64,000 nucleotides of DNA from Trissonchulus latispiculum (lineage: Eukaryota; Nematoda; Enoplea; Enoplida; Ironidae): contig JASAND010028260.1 in assembly GCA_030248195.1 (NCBI GenBank), forward strand, positions 1 to 64,000, written 5' to 3'. Below are positions 36,601-45,439 of the stretch, in pieces. Made by a program: the position numbers and the translations under genes. Every line of letters begins with the position of its first letter. Positions within the stretch are counted from its first letter, which is position 1. The notes beneath the pieces were generated by a model. That model worked only from the letters and a program-made list of their open reading frames with translations, was not told the DNA's origin and ran no database searches.

Positions 36601-39600
36601 CAGACGGTCAAGTGGAACCAGCCCAGCAACTTGGGTTACTCGAGCAGCAAAACTGATAGCGGGAATCGATTCTCCGTCCCAAAAAACCTTTGTTGCAAAG
36701 TTTGAGCTACCCATGTAGCAAAATAACGAAAAAATTAAGTTCAAGTTCGACCCAAAATTCACCAACTTGGCCGGCCAGTACCGAAAAAATACGCACGAAG
36801 ACGGAAAATCATATAGATTTGAACGACCCCGATATGTGTACTGTTTAACCATATAGTCAGTATTACCCCATATATAGCCCAATCTGACTTATTAAGGCGC
36901 CTTTGAAGCATACTTTTTGGCCATTTTAGCGTTTTGGCCGACTTTGGCCCCCAGCCAAAAATTTTTTCCGGCCCAGGGAGGCATAAAAACTAGCTTATTT
37001 TCTTATTTTTGATTTGTACTACAAGAATATATATGGGTTTCATAGGCAAAATTTTTTCTATCTGTAGTTATTCAAGCTACAAAACCCCCTTATGAGACAT
37101 CAAAAGCGAGAAACCGGAAAAAAACATCTCTCGTAAGCGATTTTTGGCATAACTTTTTAACGGAAAGTGGTACGGGGATGAAACTTCAGGAACATACTAA
37201 ACTCGACACGTACAATTTTTTGCGCACATAATCCGCGCAGCTTCTGCGCAGCCTTGTTTTACACGGTCATTCGACCATTTTCACTCATATTATAGGGGTC
37301 GCTACCAAATTTTAGCTCATTTGGTCAAGTTTTAAGGATTTTGAGTGGTGCGGGGGTATCGAAATAAGACCCTATAACATATATAATGTCTCAAAAACAC
37401 TAAACAACAAGATGTTAAACATGATATTATATTATTGCAGGGACTGCATGGAACGGTAGACCCTGCCCCACAATCTTCATTCGACAAGGGCCTCCTTTCG
37501 CATGAAGATGCACCATAGATCTACGTACATAGCTATATACATACACTGTGCATTCTATTCGGCTCGCCTAGAAAAAATGACCCTAACGGTGGACTGCACC
37601 AACTATTCTCGAGGTTAGCCTAAGTCGGAGCTAACTCCGAGTTAACTATATATTCTCGACCCAGTCCGCATCTATTCCTGAGGTCCTATTCTCCAGCACC
37701 ACTCGAGTTTAGCTCAAGAATTACAAACCTCGAGGTTAGCTCGAGTATAATCTTATTCTCGAACTTTTTAATATTAACCAATCAAATTTTACGCATTCAT
37801 TCATAAATTAACCTTGAGCTATTCTCGAGGTTAAATTTATTAAAGACGAAACTCTAGAATAACTCAGTGTTAGCCCAATTGATTGACCAATCTTTTGAAG
37901 TTTTATAACAGCCGAAATGGACTGCAAAACAAGAACAATAAGAACGATTATGTATGAAATAACAACATAGCCGTAGGTATCGGCGATTTACTGCAGCTAG
38001 GTTGATGTGTCCAAAACAAAAATATTTTAGGAATTATATTTCGATACTTTAAACCTTCTAGTTAGTTTACTTTTAGTAAATGATCTTTGCATTATATTAT
38101 TGTAAAACAGGAAGTGAAAATATTTAAACAACCAAAATTTTCTAGAAATCTCCTTATTCTCGAGCTAAACCTGGTCAAGATGAGGAATAGCTCAGGAATG
38201 AATTTCTGCAATTTTATACTCGAGGTTAGCTTATTCTCGAGTGGTGCTGGGGACTAACTCGAGTATAACAGTTTATATTCTAGGTATACTCGAGCTATTC
38301 TTAAGCTTGAGCTATTCCAGATTGGTGTAGTCCACGGTAAAACTCTGGAAATTTTAGTGGAGGAGGGAGCGGGTGTGATCCCCCACGCTTTTGTAGATCG
38401 CCCAATCGTGGCGAAAATTCTGAAATTTTCGAAATTCGAGAAATTCGAAAATTTCTAAAGTCACAGTTTCAAACATTTTCTTAATTTTTAGCTACTTTAT
38501 GCACTTACAAAGCCAGTTTGCCTAAAAACAAAACAATAAGGGCGGGGGGAGAAGGCCGGGCGTTTAGTTATAGTTACCTCCCCGTCGCGATTCGAAAGTA
38601 GGAAAAATTAAGAAGAAAAATAGAAAAAAACAAAAACCAAAGATTCCGTTCCATCGTTGCAAATTTTCTTCTTCTTAACAACTTAGTTAATGATTGTCTA
38701 TGATGAAAGTTTGCAATGTGTTCTAATTTTCGCAGAAAATTTCCATGTTTGCTCAAATACTGTGTAACACATATTTTCAAAACTTTTCTCCGTTCTTCAA
38801 AAAGCACAGAATTAAAGATATTAAGAAGACAACTTTTATTACAAAAAACTTTTCTCCAACTTCTGGGGGCTCCGCCCCCCCCCAGACCCTCCGGTAGGAC
38901 AATATTTTCCGCACCTTTTATTCAACAATAATTTCAGAGGAATTTTTGAAAAATATACAATTTTTGAAATTTTTGTCAAAAATTTGCTAATCTTTCATTG
39001 TTTTGACTGAAATGTACACGAATATCCGGATTTATTACTGAAATCAGACATTATCCGGATATGAAAATTATCCGGATATCCAGTGCCCATCACTACTTTT
39101 TACACTCCGGATCCGCCAAAATTAGGCTTAGACTTCGATCGCTCGCAAGCAGAAATCCTCGTAAAATTGTATCTGAACCGAATCAAACAAAGTTAATTTT
39201 GTCCATTGACTTTTCTAGTGTACTACATACCAATTGCTCGTCTCAAGAGACATTAGATGCAGCTGCTTTTTAGAAAACAACAAAACAAACAGCTTACCAA
39301 GTACCACATATCTGGCCAATTAGGATCATTAGGCACGGATCTATAGGCGCGAAAACCCCGTTTTACCCTCTTTTTGGCAACTTGCTGAGACATCCAAGAC
39401 ACCTAAAATATGCAACCGTACTCTGAAAACCAAAATTCCGCACTACTTCTACACGGCAAAACTAACCAAACAAATACAAAGCCATTCTACTGGTCTTCAT
39501 TTTATTTGTGAAACGTTTTTACAAAACGGCCATCTTTAATGCTCTAAGCCTTACCACTCATAATGCATTAATTAATGAACAGAGTTAAGGAAACTATTCC

Positions 39601-42586
39601 TTTTGGTGTCATATTGTTTGCTTACGGCCCAACCAAGTTGAAATCCTACAAAACTTTCCAAAAACTCTTATTTTAGCGTTCTAACATCCTCTGCGCAATC
39701 CCTCTTCAAAAATTCGACATAATGCGTTCAGGTCGACCTCTGCCATTTTCTGATAGTAGGATAGCTGCTGCATTATATACATTATATATATAACTGTATA
39801 TTACAACTAATGTCATTCCAAAGATATCGTTGTGTTTTACAATGTTACTTTTTGAAGCAACTTTCTTTTCCAATCGAGAAATACATTTCTGGCACATTTT
39901 AAAGTTTTGAAAGTGGAAAGGGGGCTTCGCCCGTTCCCCTAGGGAGGGGGCTTCCGAAAAGTAGGGGGCAATCAAGCCGAAGCTATAAACCAAAATGTTT
40001 AGCGAAAAATTTGCATCTTTGAGGAAAACTCTAAATATTACTGTTTTTAAGCCCAAAAAGAGCTTACAAGCTCCTAAATTAGCTAAACTTGAGAAAGGGT
40101 TTGAAAATTTGAAAACTTAAGTTTTCGACACTTTCGGGCGACTGCCAAAAACGCTGGCTTTTTCCTAGGCAAAAATTTCTGGGGGGGGGGAGTCTGGGAG
40201 GCGGTCCCCCCCCCGGCGGGGGGGGCACGGATGTCTGGGGGGACCGAAAAATTTTTCATAAAGGCTTAAAAATAGTTATTTTTGCTGCTGAGCTAAAATA
40301 TTAACTATTTTTAACTTCAATTTAAGCTTAAAATAGCTAAAAATGTTTAAAATGTGTAAAAATCCGGCGAAGAAGGAAAAATTTTTCAAAATGTACCCTC
40401 AAAACCCTATTTTTCCGGGCACTGTGAAGTTCTGGGGGGGGGAGGCCCGAATCCTGGGGGGGCCCCCAAGTGTGGGGGGGGGGGGCGGAATTCTGGGGGG
40501 GGCGCCCCCCCCCCCCCCCCCCCTCTGTAGGAAAAAGCCAGAAACGTGGGTGGACACTTGCTGAAAAGTGGCACGAAGTGGGGGGCATCTTGAGCTACAC
40601 ATGCCACAAAATTAAACTAACAGTATCACTTTAAAGGCTCTACAGAGGCCAATTATTTGAGGCATGGTCATTATCCATTTACCATAGTCGGGGCGGATAA
40701 AAATGCACCTAAGGGAAAAAGCTCCTACTTTTTACGTACAAGCCTAAAAAACTCCAGTCAGGTGCAAGTTATAGTTTGGCGTGCTGGCTGATGCCATTGT
40801 AGTCTAAAGATCGACCTTCAATTTGTGCTATACTAGGTCTCTCTATCTGCTACCTTGAGTTCTCCGTGGGAGTCTTTTTCTTACCTCACTTTGTCGGGGT
40901 TATTTTTAGCCGCCTCGACTATATACGCAATATAGGCTGTAAAATTTTTAAAAATGCAACGGATAATTTTTCCGCGGTTTGCGGATCACTCACTCTCCAA
41001 AATGAAGGGCTGCTATTTAGCAGATTCGTTCTACTCTAAAATATACCCCGGGTCCGGGACCCTTTTTTCAATTGTCCCGACTGTTGCTTTCTAGCTAAAG
41101 TAATCACTTGACAACAACGAGAATAATAGACAAAATTCAGGTTGCGTACACATCTTAACTATATAATTTCTACACAACGAGGAGCGGTTTTACAGTAATT
41201 AAGAACAGGTCCCCGGCTACTTCATAGAGGTATCAGATAAAATGACCGATGTCCCTGGAAAAAATTATGAGCAGCCTGCGAAAATACTGAAAAAATTTAG
41301 TCCTTCCTTCTAAAATTTCCTAAAAACATTACGGCCAAATATAGTTTCATTGTATATTTTCGTTAAAAACTATAAAAACGTTAAGCTACATTTTGATATG
41401 CTTTTGATATAAGATAGCTTCCCAACTCCATGAGTAATAACGATTCAAAGTTGAAGACACCAAAAGGAATCACCTCCTTAAGTTAAAAACATACTGAAGG
41501 ATCCCCATATAAGTCTATTGTCGCTCGCTTATGCCTTCGCGTTGATCGCTTCGCAGCATTGAGCTTTCCAAATAGATAATAACTTGTTCCAGAAACAACC
41601 TGAAACTCATATAAATTTAGATATATAGGTGTATACGCTTAGACACACTGATTTCAAGCAAAATATTAAAACGCCATAAAGACAAATTTACAAAAACATT
41701 CCAAAAAACCTCTCCCCCGCACCAGCAGTTTACCTCCCATGATGCCGTCTCCACATTAAAAAGTCTTGAAATCTTCACAGTAACCCACTGTAATTATATA
41801 GTGAACGTACTTACGCATGCAAAACAAACATATGCAATATAAATGTAGAAAAAGGCAAGTACAGACCTCTCCCAAGTATTCGAATCCATGTCGAGCAGCC
41901 ACACGCTGTGCCTCCGCTTCACCACCATCAATCTTCACAGCCCAAGTGTTCGTGTAGAAGGAGGTTCTCTGAAGGGCTCCCGTCGCCCCGAACAGGCCAG
42001 GACCTCCATGATAGGGAACTGACAGCAGGAATAGAAGGCTTAGCAGAGTCCAGTGTGGGGAGGAGGAGGAAAGAAAGACAGCGGCGGAATGATGACTGAG
42101 AGAGCGCAGGAGTCCCCAGAGAACTGTGAGGACTGGACAGGATATAAGCCAGTCCCAGTAGAAGACTGGAGGCCAGCAGACGGAGACGGAGGAGGAGGAG
42201 GGGGAGGGGAAGGGAAAATTCCGAAAACCGGGAAATCTGGGCGGACGGTCGTCAGAAATGTCCGGCCAACCTGAAGGATAGGAGCCCAAGACAGGCCTGG
42301 AATGTTGAAGCGGGGAATAGTGGTGGTGACGGGAACAGGAAATCAGTCGGAAGGACTGATGATGGCAGTAGGCAGAGGACGGGGACGTCTGAGGAGTCAA
42401 GCGATGCTGATGACACGGACAGAAGACTCCTGCATCGGCTGAGGCCAAATCGTCGCCAAACTGATTCGCCGTGGCGCGGGACACATTTTCCGGAGGGCAG
42501 ATGTCTTCTAGTTTGGGACAATGGGTGGTCATGTTTGTTACATATGTATTTTTTATGGCTGTGGATGAAAAGGCTGGTCTAACCAT
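20700..42586 (-). CDS. FURIN: furin-type proprotein convertase with alternative last exons
   Basis: A serine endoprotease of the secretory pathway that cuts after paired basic residues. Twelve shared exons plus last exon 13a (22537-22802; 839 residues) or 13b (20700-20920; 824 residues); all junctions are GT-AG and phases agree. Order: unusual 208-residue N-terminus with two hydrophobic stretches (142-161, 178-191), prodomain (209-290) ending KKRVKR|GF, subtilisin domain with Asp339, His380, oxyanion Asn481 and Ser554, then P domain with an RGD (692-694). The oxyanion Asn argues against PC2. No Cys-rich domain is seen. The start is the first Met after an in-frame stop, but an extra 5' exon is possible because the conserved part begins only at 209. 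I infer the furin/bli-4 branch; exact orthology is not settled. Confidence 0.9.
22086..22497. mobile_element. CTGG..CCAG MITE after convertase stop
   Basis: Ends CTGGGCTTATTCTAG and CTAGAATAAGCCCAG are inverted. A perfect 5-bp duplication CGACC lies at 22081-22085 and 22498-22502. Inside are long G/C homopolymers and a CCGGCTTCGCCGG hairpin. It begins 39 bases past the stop codon of exon 13a, so it should form most of that isoform's 3' UTR. Confidence 0.7.
22537..22802 (-). CDS. FURIN: convertase exon 13a, proximal last exon (soluble tail)
   Basis: Acceptor TTTCAG|CAGGC, same phase as 13b. It encodes the equivalent P-domain strand ([15 protein letters not shown]), then about 70 residues rich in Ser, Pro, Gln and Thr with no hydrophobic segment. 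The predicted isoform is soluble and secreted. Confidence 0.85.
23391..23534 (-). CDS. FURIN: convertase exon 12, P domain
   Basis: Encodes [12 protein letters not shown] and [11 protein letters not shown], typical of the convertase P domain. The GTATGT donor feeds either last exon after one base of a split Thr codon. Confidence 0.9.
23933..24089 (-). CDS. FURIN: convertase exon 11, P domain with RGD
   Basis: Encodes the first part of the P domain, with [20 protein letters not shown]. The RGD corresponds to the RRGDL motif of vertebrate convertases. The acceptor used is the second of two close AGs (CAGTCAG|ATT), because only it keeps the frame. Confidence 0.85.
24298..24434 (-). CDS. FURIN: convertase exon 10, end of catalytic domain
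   Basis: Encodes [20 protein letters not shown], the last helix of the subtilisin fold. The donor is TCA|GTAGAA; reading into the intron gives a stop. Confidence 0.9.
24621..24724 (-). CDS. FURIN: convertase exon 9, catalytic domain
   Basis: Encodes [18 protein letters not shown] and [12 protein letters not shown]. The open frame on the opposite strand (24478-25089) is only antisense to exons 8 and 9. Confidence 0.9.
24918..25018 (-). CDS. FURIN: convertase exon 8, catalytic serine
   Basis: Encodes [20 protein letters not shown]. The catalytic Ser554 is the first Ser of TSASAP. Confidence 0.9.
25160..25345 (-). mobile_element. hAT-like MITE fragment in intron 7
   Basis: On the - strand CAACTTCTGG and a GGCTTTACCCCCAGACCCCC-like stretch match the right part of the 32779 and 47019 MITEs. 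The far end is missing. Confidence 0.4.
25477..25689 (-). CDS. FURIN: convertase exon 7, oxyanion Asn
   Basis: Encodes [20 protein letters not shown] and the [15 protein letters not shown] block, among the most conserved in the family. The SGNGG Asn481 matches furin-type enzymes. Confidence 0.92.
25920..25992. repeat. 35-bp direct repeat with TTCCGGCTTCGC
   Basis: Two adjacent copies of TTCCGGCTTCGCTAAATTT plus AAAAACACCTAAATTT. The same CCGGCTTCG core occurs inside several G/C-tract MITEs of this window. Confidence 0.55.
26163..26335 (-). CDS. FURIN: convertase exon 6, catalytic domain
   Basis: Encodes [17 protein letters not shown] and [20 protein letters not shown], substrate-pocket and calcium-site segments of furin-type proteases. 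Confidence 0.92.
26866..26954 (-). CDS. FURIN: convertase exon 5, catalytic histidine
   Basis: Begins by completing a split Arg codon, then encodes [18 protein letters not shown]. His380 is the catalytic base. Confidence 0.9.
27611..27658. repeat. (CATT)12 microsatellite
   Basis: Twelve perfect CATT units. On the gene strand this is (AATG)n starting 18 bases after the end of exon 4. Confidence 0.95.
27676..27881 (-). CDS. FURIN: convertase exon 4, catalytic aspartate
   Basis: Encodes [14 protein letters not shown], then [20 protein letters not shown] with catalytic Asp339, and [12 protein letters not shown]. The donor AATAG|GTTGG is weak but gives the correct frame with exon 5. Confidence 0.92.
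28390..28525. repeat. copy of the GAACACGAATC module
   Basis: On the - strand GACCAAGGGGAACGGACACC is followed by ATCAAAAGTTG and CGAACACGAATCAGAAG. This is the same block order as in the 8915 and 33640 copies. Confidence 0.5.
29575..29632. repeat. (TA)n microsatellite
   Basis: A nearly pure TA run in intron 3. Shorter TA tracts recur at about 30.6, 31.0 and 32.0 kb. Confidence 0.9.
30115..30790 (-). repeat. SINE copy split by a MITE
   Basis: Both halves (30115-30250 and 30640-30790) align in order with the intact SINE at 51000-51300: GAGCCAGGA...ATGATGACTGCAATCGTG, then AAGGATAG...TTGGCTATAGCCCACGGCGA. Between them sits a G/C-tract MITE. Similar ~19-base sequences (TCCACTGTTGTGG, TCCACTGTGGTGG) border the insert. 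Confidence 0.6.
30257..30620. mobile_element. G/C-tract MITE inside SINE
   Basis: The left end CAGGGTATTTTTTAGG resembles the 42671 element. It contains G/C homopolymers and a CCGGCAAAGCCGG hairpin. The right end is blurred by TA repeats. Confidence 0.5.
32779..33147. mobile_element. hAT-like MITE
   Basis: Ends CAGGAGCGGATCCAGG and CCTGGGTCCGCCAGTG are inverted copies. Flanking 8-mers CCCCCAAA and CCCCCACA differ at one base, consistent with the 8-bp duplication of hAT transposons. The sequence is a clear homologue of 47019-47420. Confidence 0.7.
33160..33560. repeat. GGGCCGG-rich repeat
   Basis: Three units of about 50 bases carry GAATTTTCGAGCGGGCC(G). A related GGCCCGGCCCGACC tract lies at about 33170-33220. 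The right border reads GGCCCGTGCTCACCTCTACC. Probably a MITE. Confidence 0.45.
33580..34401. repeat. foldback element split by a MITE
   Basis: Arms near 33600-33815 and 34160-34400 are inverted copies (CGACCCC/GGGGTCG, GAACACGAATCTG/CAGATTCGTATTC). The centre is occupied by the 33818-34156 MITE. Confidence 0.6.
33818..34156. mobile_element. CTGG..CCAG MITE
   Basis: Ends CTGGCTTATTTTTA and TAAAAATAAGCCAG are inverted. It has G-runs inside and a CCGGCAAAGCCGG hairpin in the middle. Flanking 5-mers CCTTA and TATTA match only in part. Confidence 0.6.
34402..35607. mobile_element. 1.2-kb foldback element
   Basis: Nearly full-length inverted arms of about 580 bp meet near 35000. The ends read ACAAGAACAAAAAGTGCTCC and complement. 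A 50-bp segment (CATATGAGCCTGTCCTACAA...) is present in both arms and again near the centre. No transposase. End sequences resemble those of 45440-46333. Confidence 0.75.
35690..37390. mobile_element. composite two-minisatellite element 1 (Helentron-like)
   Basis: About four ~148-bp units (35690-36250) are followed by ~162-bp units (36260-36700), a unique tail of about 600 bases, and a terminal CATATTATAGGGGTCGCT. The second hairpin half (GACCCTATA) lies about 60 bases on, after an insert. Same layout and related sequence as 43085-45020. Confidence 0.55.
37587..38337. mobile_element. Harbinger-like MITE with CTCGAG motifs
   Basis: Inverted ends CGGTGGACTGCACCAA and TTGGTGTAGTCCACGG (two mismatches) are flanked by TAA on both sides, as in PIF/Harbinger 3-bp duplications. 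The ends are packed with CTCGAG and TATTCTCGAG motifs in both orientations. Confidence 0.6.
38535..38930. mobile_element. diverged hAT-like MITE
   Basis: Internal blocks (GTAGGAAAAATTAAG, GTTCTTCAAAAA, CTTCTGGGGGCTCCGCCCCC) match the two hAT-like MITEs in order. Terminal repeats are not recognisable. Confidence 0.5.
39298..39402 (-). CDS. FURIN: convertase exon 3, activation site
   Basis: 105 bases, phase 0 at both ends, flanked by TTTTAG and GTAAGC. It encodes [20 protein letters not shown] and [17 protein letters not shown] is the autocatalytic cleavage site between prodomain and protease. The isolated exon lies 11 kb from exon 4. Confidence 0.92.
39403..41494 (-). other. convertase intron 2
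   Basis: Contains the 40154-40541 MITE. Other parts (39.4-40.1 and 40.6-41.4 kb) show no exon or named element. Confidence 0.6.
40154..40541. mobile_element. CTGG..CCAG MITE in intron 2
   Basis: Ends CTGGCTTTTTCCTA and TAGGAAAAAGCCAG are inverted. A 5-bp duplication AAACG lies at 40149-40153 and 40542-40546. Long G/C homopolymers sit at both sides of an AT-rich centre. Confidence 0.7.
41495..41599 (-). CDS. FURIN: convertase exon 2, second half of prodomain
   Basis: 105 bases between TTTCAG and GTATGT, phase 0 at both ends. It encodes [20 protein letters not shown] and LYGDPS. It corresponds to the prodomain part with the secondary basic site. It is the only open segment that joins exons 1 and 3 in frame. 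Confidence 0.85.
41867..42586 (-). CDS. FURIN: convertase exon 1, N-terminus and start of prodomain
   Basis: 240 codons from ATG at 42586. The last 32 ([20 protein letters not shown]) are clear prodomain. The part before is Ser/Pro/His-rich with hydrophobic segments at 142-161 and 178-191, which may act as signal anchor or signal peptide. There is no Met after residue 19 to give a shorter start. The donor is GAG|GTCTGT. Confidence 0.7.
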
Positions 42587-42670
42587 AAGAGCAGGAAACC
42601 TTTTCTCTATTGCGGGCGCGGCTCATTAATCTAACATCCGCAGTAATCTATATATATACGTTATATATTA

Positions 42671-42972
42671 CTGGGTATTTTTACCGGGGGGCGGAGGACC
42701 CCCCAAAATTGACCTCTTCCCGGAACTGCCTCCCCTCCCCGAAATCGCCCCCCCCGGATTTTTTGGGGGCCCAAGTTTTTGCCAAAATTTCAAACCATTT
42801 CCGGCTTCGACGGCGGTTTCTTCGTAAAAATGACTATTTTCAGATTAAATCCAGGCATTTTTGAGAACTTTTTGCCTTTCTACGTGTAAAATACGCCAAA
42901 AATACCAATTTTTAGCTCATTTTTGCAAAAAATCTCCCCCCCCCGAAAAACCGCTAAGAAATATATACCCTG
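42671..42972. mobile_element. G/C-tract MITE upstream of convertase
   Basis: CTGGGTATTTTTACCGG at the left and ATATATACCCTG at the right are roughly inverted. It contains C-runs and a CCGGCTTCG motif. It lies about 90 bases upstream of the convertase ORF start, so it may be in or near the promoter. Confidence 0.45.
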
Positions 42973-43084
42973 GTTTTATATTATATACAAGTAACAAAAA
43001 TGCTCCGCACAAAAGGGGATAATATGTGTGTTGGGCCTATGTCTGTCGTTTAATCCGGTTGAGAAAGAAAGTATATAAATCCGA

Positions 43085-45020
43085 CACAGCAAGTTTGGGT
43101 GGGTGGTTCTATGGCGAAAGTTGTTCAGTGCGATGCGGGCCTTCATTTGACTCGAAATTTGACCACTTTTGAAAATTTTAATTTTTGACCCAAAATCGCC
43201 TAAGTCCCCACCCTACCCCACCACAGGCCTCTACAGCCACTTTAGGTACGCACTTCTATGACAAAAGTTGCTCAGTTCGATGCGGGCTTTCATTTGGTAC
43301 CAAATTTGACCACTTTTGAAAATTTTTGACCCAAAATCGCCTAAGTCCCCACCCCACCCCACCACAGCCCTCTACAGCCACTTTAGGTACGCACTTCTAT
43401 GACAAAAGTTGCTCAGTTCGATGCGGGCTTTCATTTGGTACCAAATTTGACCACTTTTGAAAAATTTTAGTTTTGACCCAAAATCGCATAAGTCCCCACC
43501 CCACCCCACCACAGCCCTCTACAGCCACTTTAGGTACGCACTTCTATGACAAAAGTTGCTCAGTTCGATGCGGGCTTTCATTTGGTACCAAATTTGACCA
43601 CTTTTGAAAATTTTAATTTTTGACCCAAAATCGCCTAAGTCCCCACCCCACCCCACCACAGCCCTCTACAGCCACTTTAGGTACGCACTTCTATGACAAA
43701 AGTTGCTCAGTTCGATGCGGGCTTTCATTTGGTACCAAATTTGACCACTTTTGAAAAATTTTAGTTTTGACCCAAAATCGCCTAAGTCCCCACCGGCCAC
43801 CCCCACCCTACCACAGCACTCTACAGCCACTTTGAGCATGCAATTCTATGACAAAAGTTGTTCAGCTCACTTAGCGCTTTCATTTGGTACCAAATTTGAC
43901 CACTTTTGAAAAATCTTATTTTTGACCACTTGACCCTCTACCCGATTTACCCTTCAAACGGCAAAGTGGAGCCAGTCCAGCAAAATCGGTGGGTCGGACG
44001 GCAAAACGGACTCCGGAAATGAGCTGGACGCACCAGAAAACCCCTATGGACAAAGTTTTGAGAGGCTATGCACAGTCCTATATGGTGTTCTTGGAAGTCG
44101 GTACCGACTTGACCCTCCCGACAGCAAAGTGGAACCAGCCCAGCAAAATGGGTGGGTCGGACGGCAAAACGGACACCGGAAATGAGCTGGGCGCACCAGA
44201 AAACCCCTATGGACAAAGTTTTGAGAGGCTATGCACAGTCCTATATGGTGTTCTTGGAAGTCGGTACCGACTTGACCCTCCCGACAGCAAAGTGGAACCA
44301 GCCCAGCAATATGGGTGGGTCCGACGGCAAAACTGCTTACGGGAATCAATTCGCCGTGCCAGAAAACCTTTGTATGAAAGAATTGAGCTTTCTAAGTTGA
44401 ATACACAGCGAGAAATTTCGATTTTTAATTTTTCGAATTTTCACCATTTTTGACCGGCCACTGTGGTCGCATGGGAAGTGATAGAGAAACGAGACTTAGC
44501 TATTTGGTTAGTTCAATATATGTAGTTTCTGAATATAAAAAGAAATCGGCTCCAGCTCTTAACGTTCGAGCTGCGCAGCGACCACAAAAATGGTCACTTT
44601 TCGCTCTGAGCCGACTTTGCGGCGCCGCTGCGGCGCTGTGGCGCACCTGCGGCGCAAAAAAAGTAGCGATTCTTAAATGGCGCATGGGGTACTACCAGAC
44701 TCTATACCCCTTTAGGTCCGGCCTCCGCTGCAGATTACGTGAAAGAGGCGGAAAGTCAGGACAATACGACCATTAAATAGGAGAAACCGGAAAAAAACAT
44801 CGCCGCCATAACCGGTCCGGGGCACAACTTTTTAACGGAAAGTGATACGGGGCTGAAACTTCACACACATACTAAACTCGATGTGCTCTACAATTTGCGC
44901 ATGAAATCTGCGCAGGATCTGCGCAGGATTTTGCGCAGCTTCTGCGCAGCTTATTTTACGGTGTCTCCAGGGACTTTTGACACATATTATAGGGGTCGCT
45001 GCCGCGACCCCTATGATATA
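43085..45020. mobile_element. composite two-minisatellite element 2 (Helentron-like)
   Basis: About six ~147-bp units (43085-43930, core GCACTTCTATGACAAAAGTT), then about three ~162-bp units (43930-44370, core GACGGCAAAACGGACACCGG), a 600-bp tail with TGCGCAG repeats, and a perfect 11-bp hairpin at 44989-45014 (ATAGGGGTCGC-TGCC-GCGACCCCTAT). Helentron-derived HINE elements are known to have internal tandem repeats and a 3' hairpin; the assignment is by architecture. Confidence 0.6.
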
Positions 45021-45439
45021 ATTATTGCAAAGCCATACAAGGACAGATGCCCCACGTCCCTCGGATCTTTGGGGGTAGTGGAGCAAGTAAAATAGAATAA
45101 GCCTAGTGGGGGGGGGGTCGGCCAAAGGTCAACTTGGGGGAGGGCCGAGGGGCAGCCAAAGCTTTTGTATGTGCATTTAGAGGGAGGGCACCTCAAACAC
45201 ACCTATGACCAGAGGAGCGCGCTGTGCACAAGGTGTTGGGGGAGGGGAACCCCTCCCAAATGGACAGGTCCCCGACACCGCCCTAAACAATCTTGGCTAC
45301 CCCTATGCCCAAATATATACACCATCCTCCAATCACCCCTCCCTTCCATAATAGCAAAAAATGAGAACATTTTTTTTTCTAACTCATTTTTGCTGTTTTT
45401 AGCCGCAAAACAAATTTTTCGTATATATATATATATATA
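45021..45439. other. G/C-tract and AT-rich spacer
   Basis: G-runs at about 45108 and 45240. The right part is AT-rich and ends in a TA tract. No gene. Confidence 0.4.

Larger units (their letters stand above)
27882..39297 (-). other. 11.4-kb convertase intron 3, filled with elements
   Basis: The largest intron; most others are under 800 bases. It holds SINE, MITE, foldback and Helentron-like elements listed separately. The rest (28.0-29.5, 30.8-32.7 kb) is AT-rich with many (TA)n tracts and no exon that I can see. Confidence 0.7.

Noticed and set aside
39706..40056. 116-codon - strand ORF
   Set aside because: Runs through repeat-like sequence with G-runs in convertase intron 2; no protein features.
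40895..40930. Small open segment between a TATATAG acceptor and a GTAAGA donor in convertase intron 2
   Set aside because: 34 bases would break the phase; exons 2 and 3 join correctly without it.
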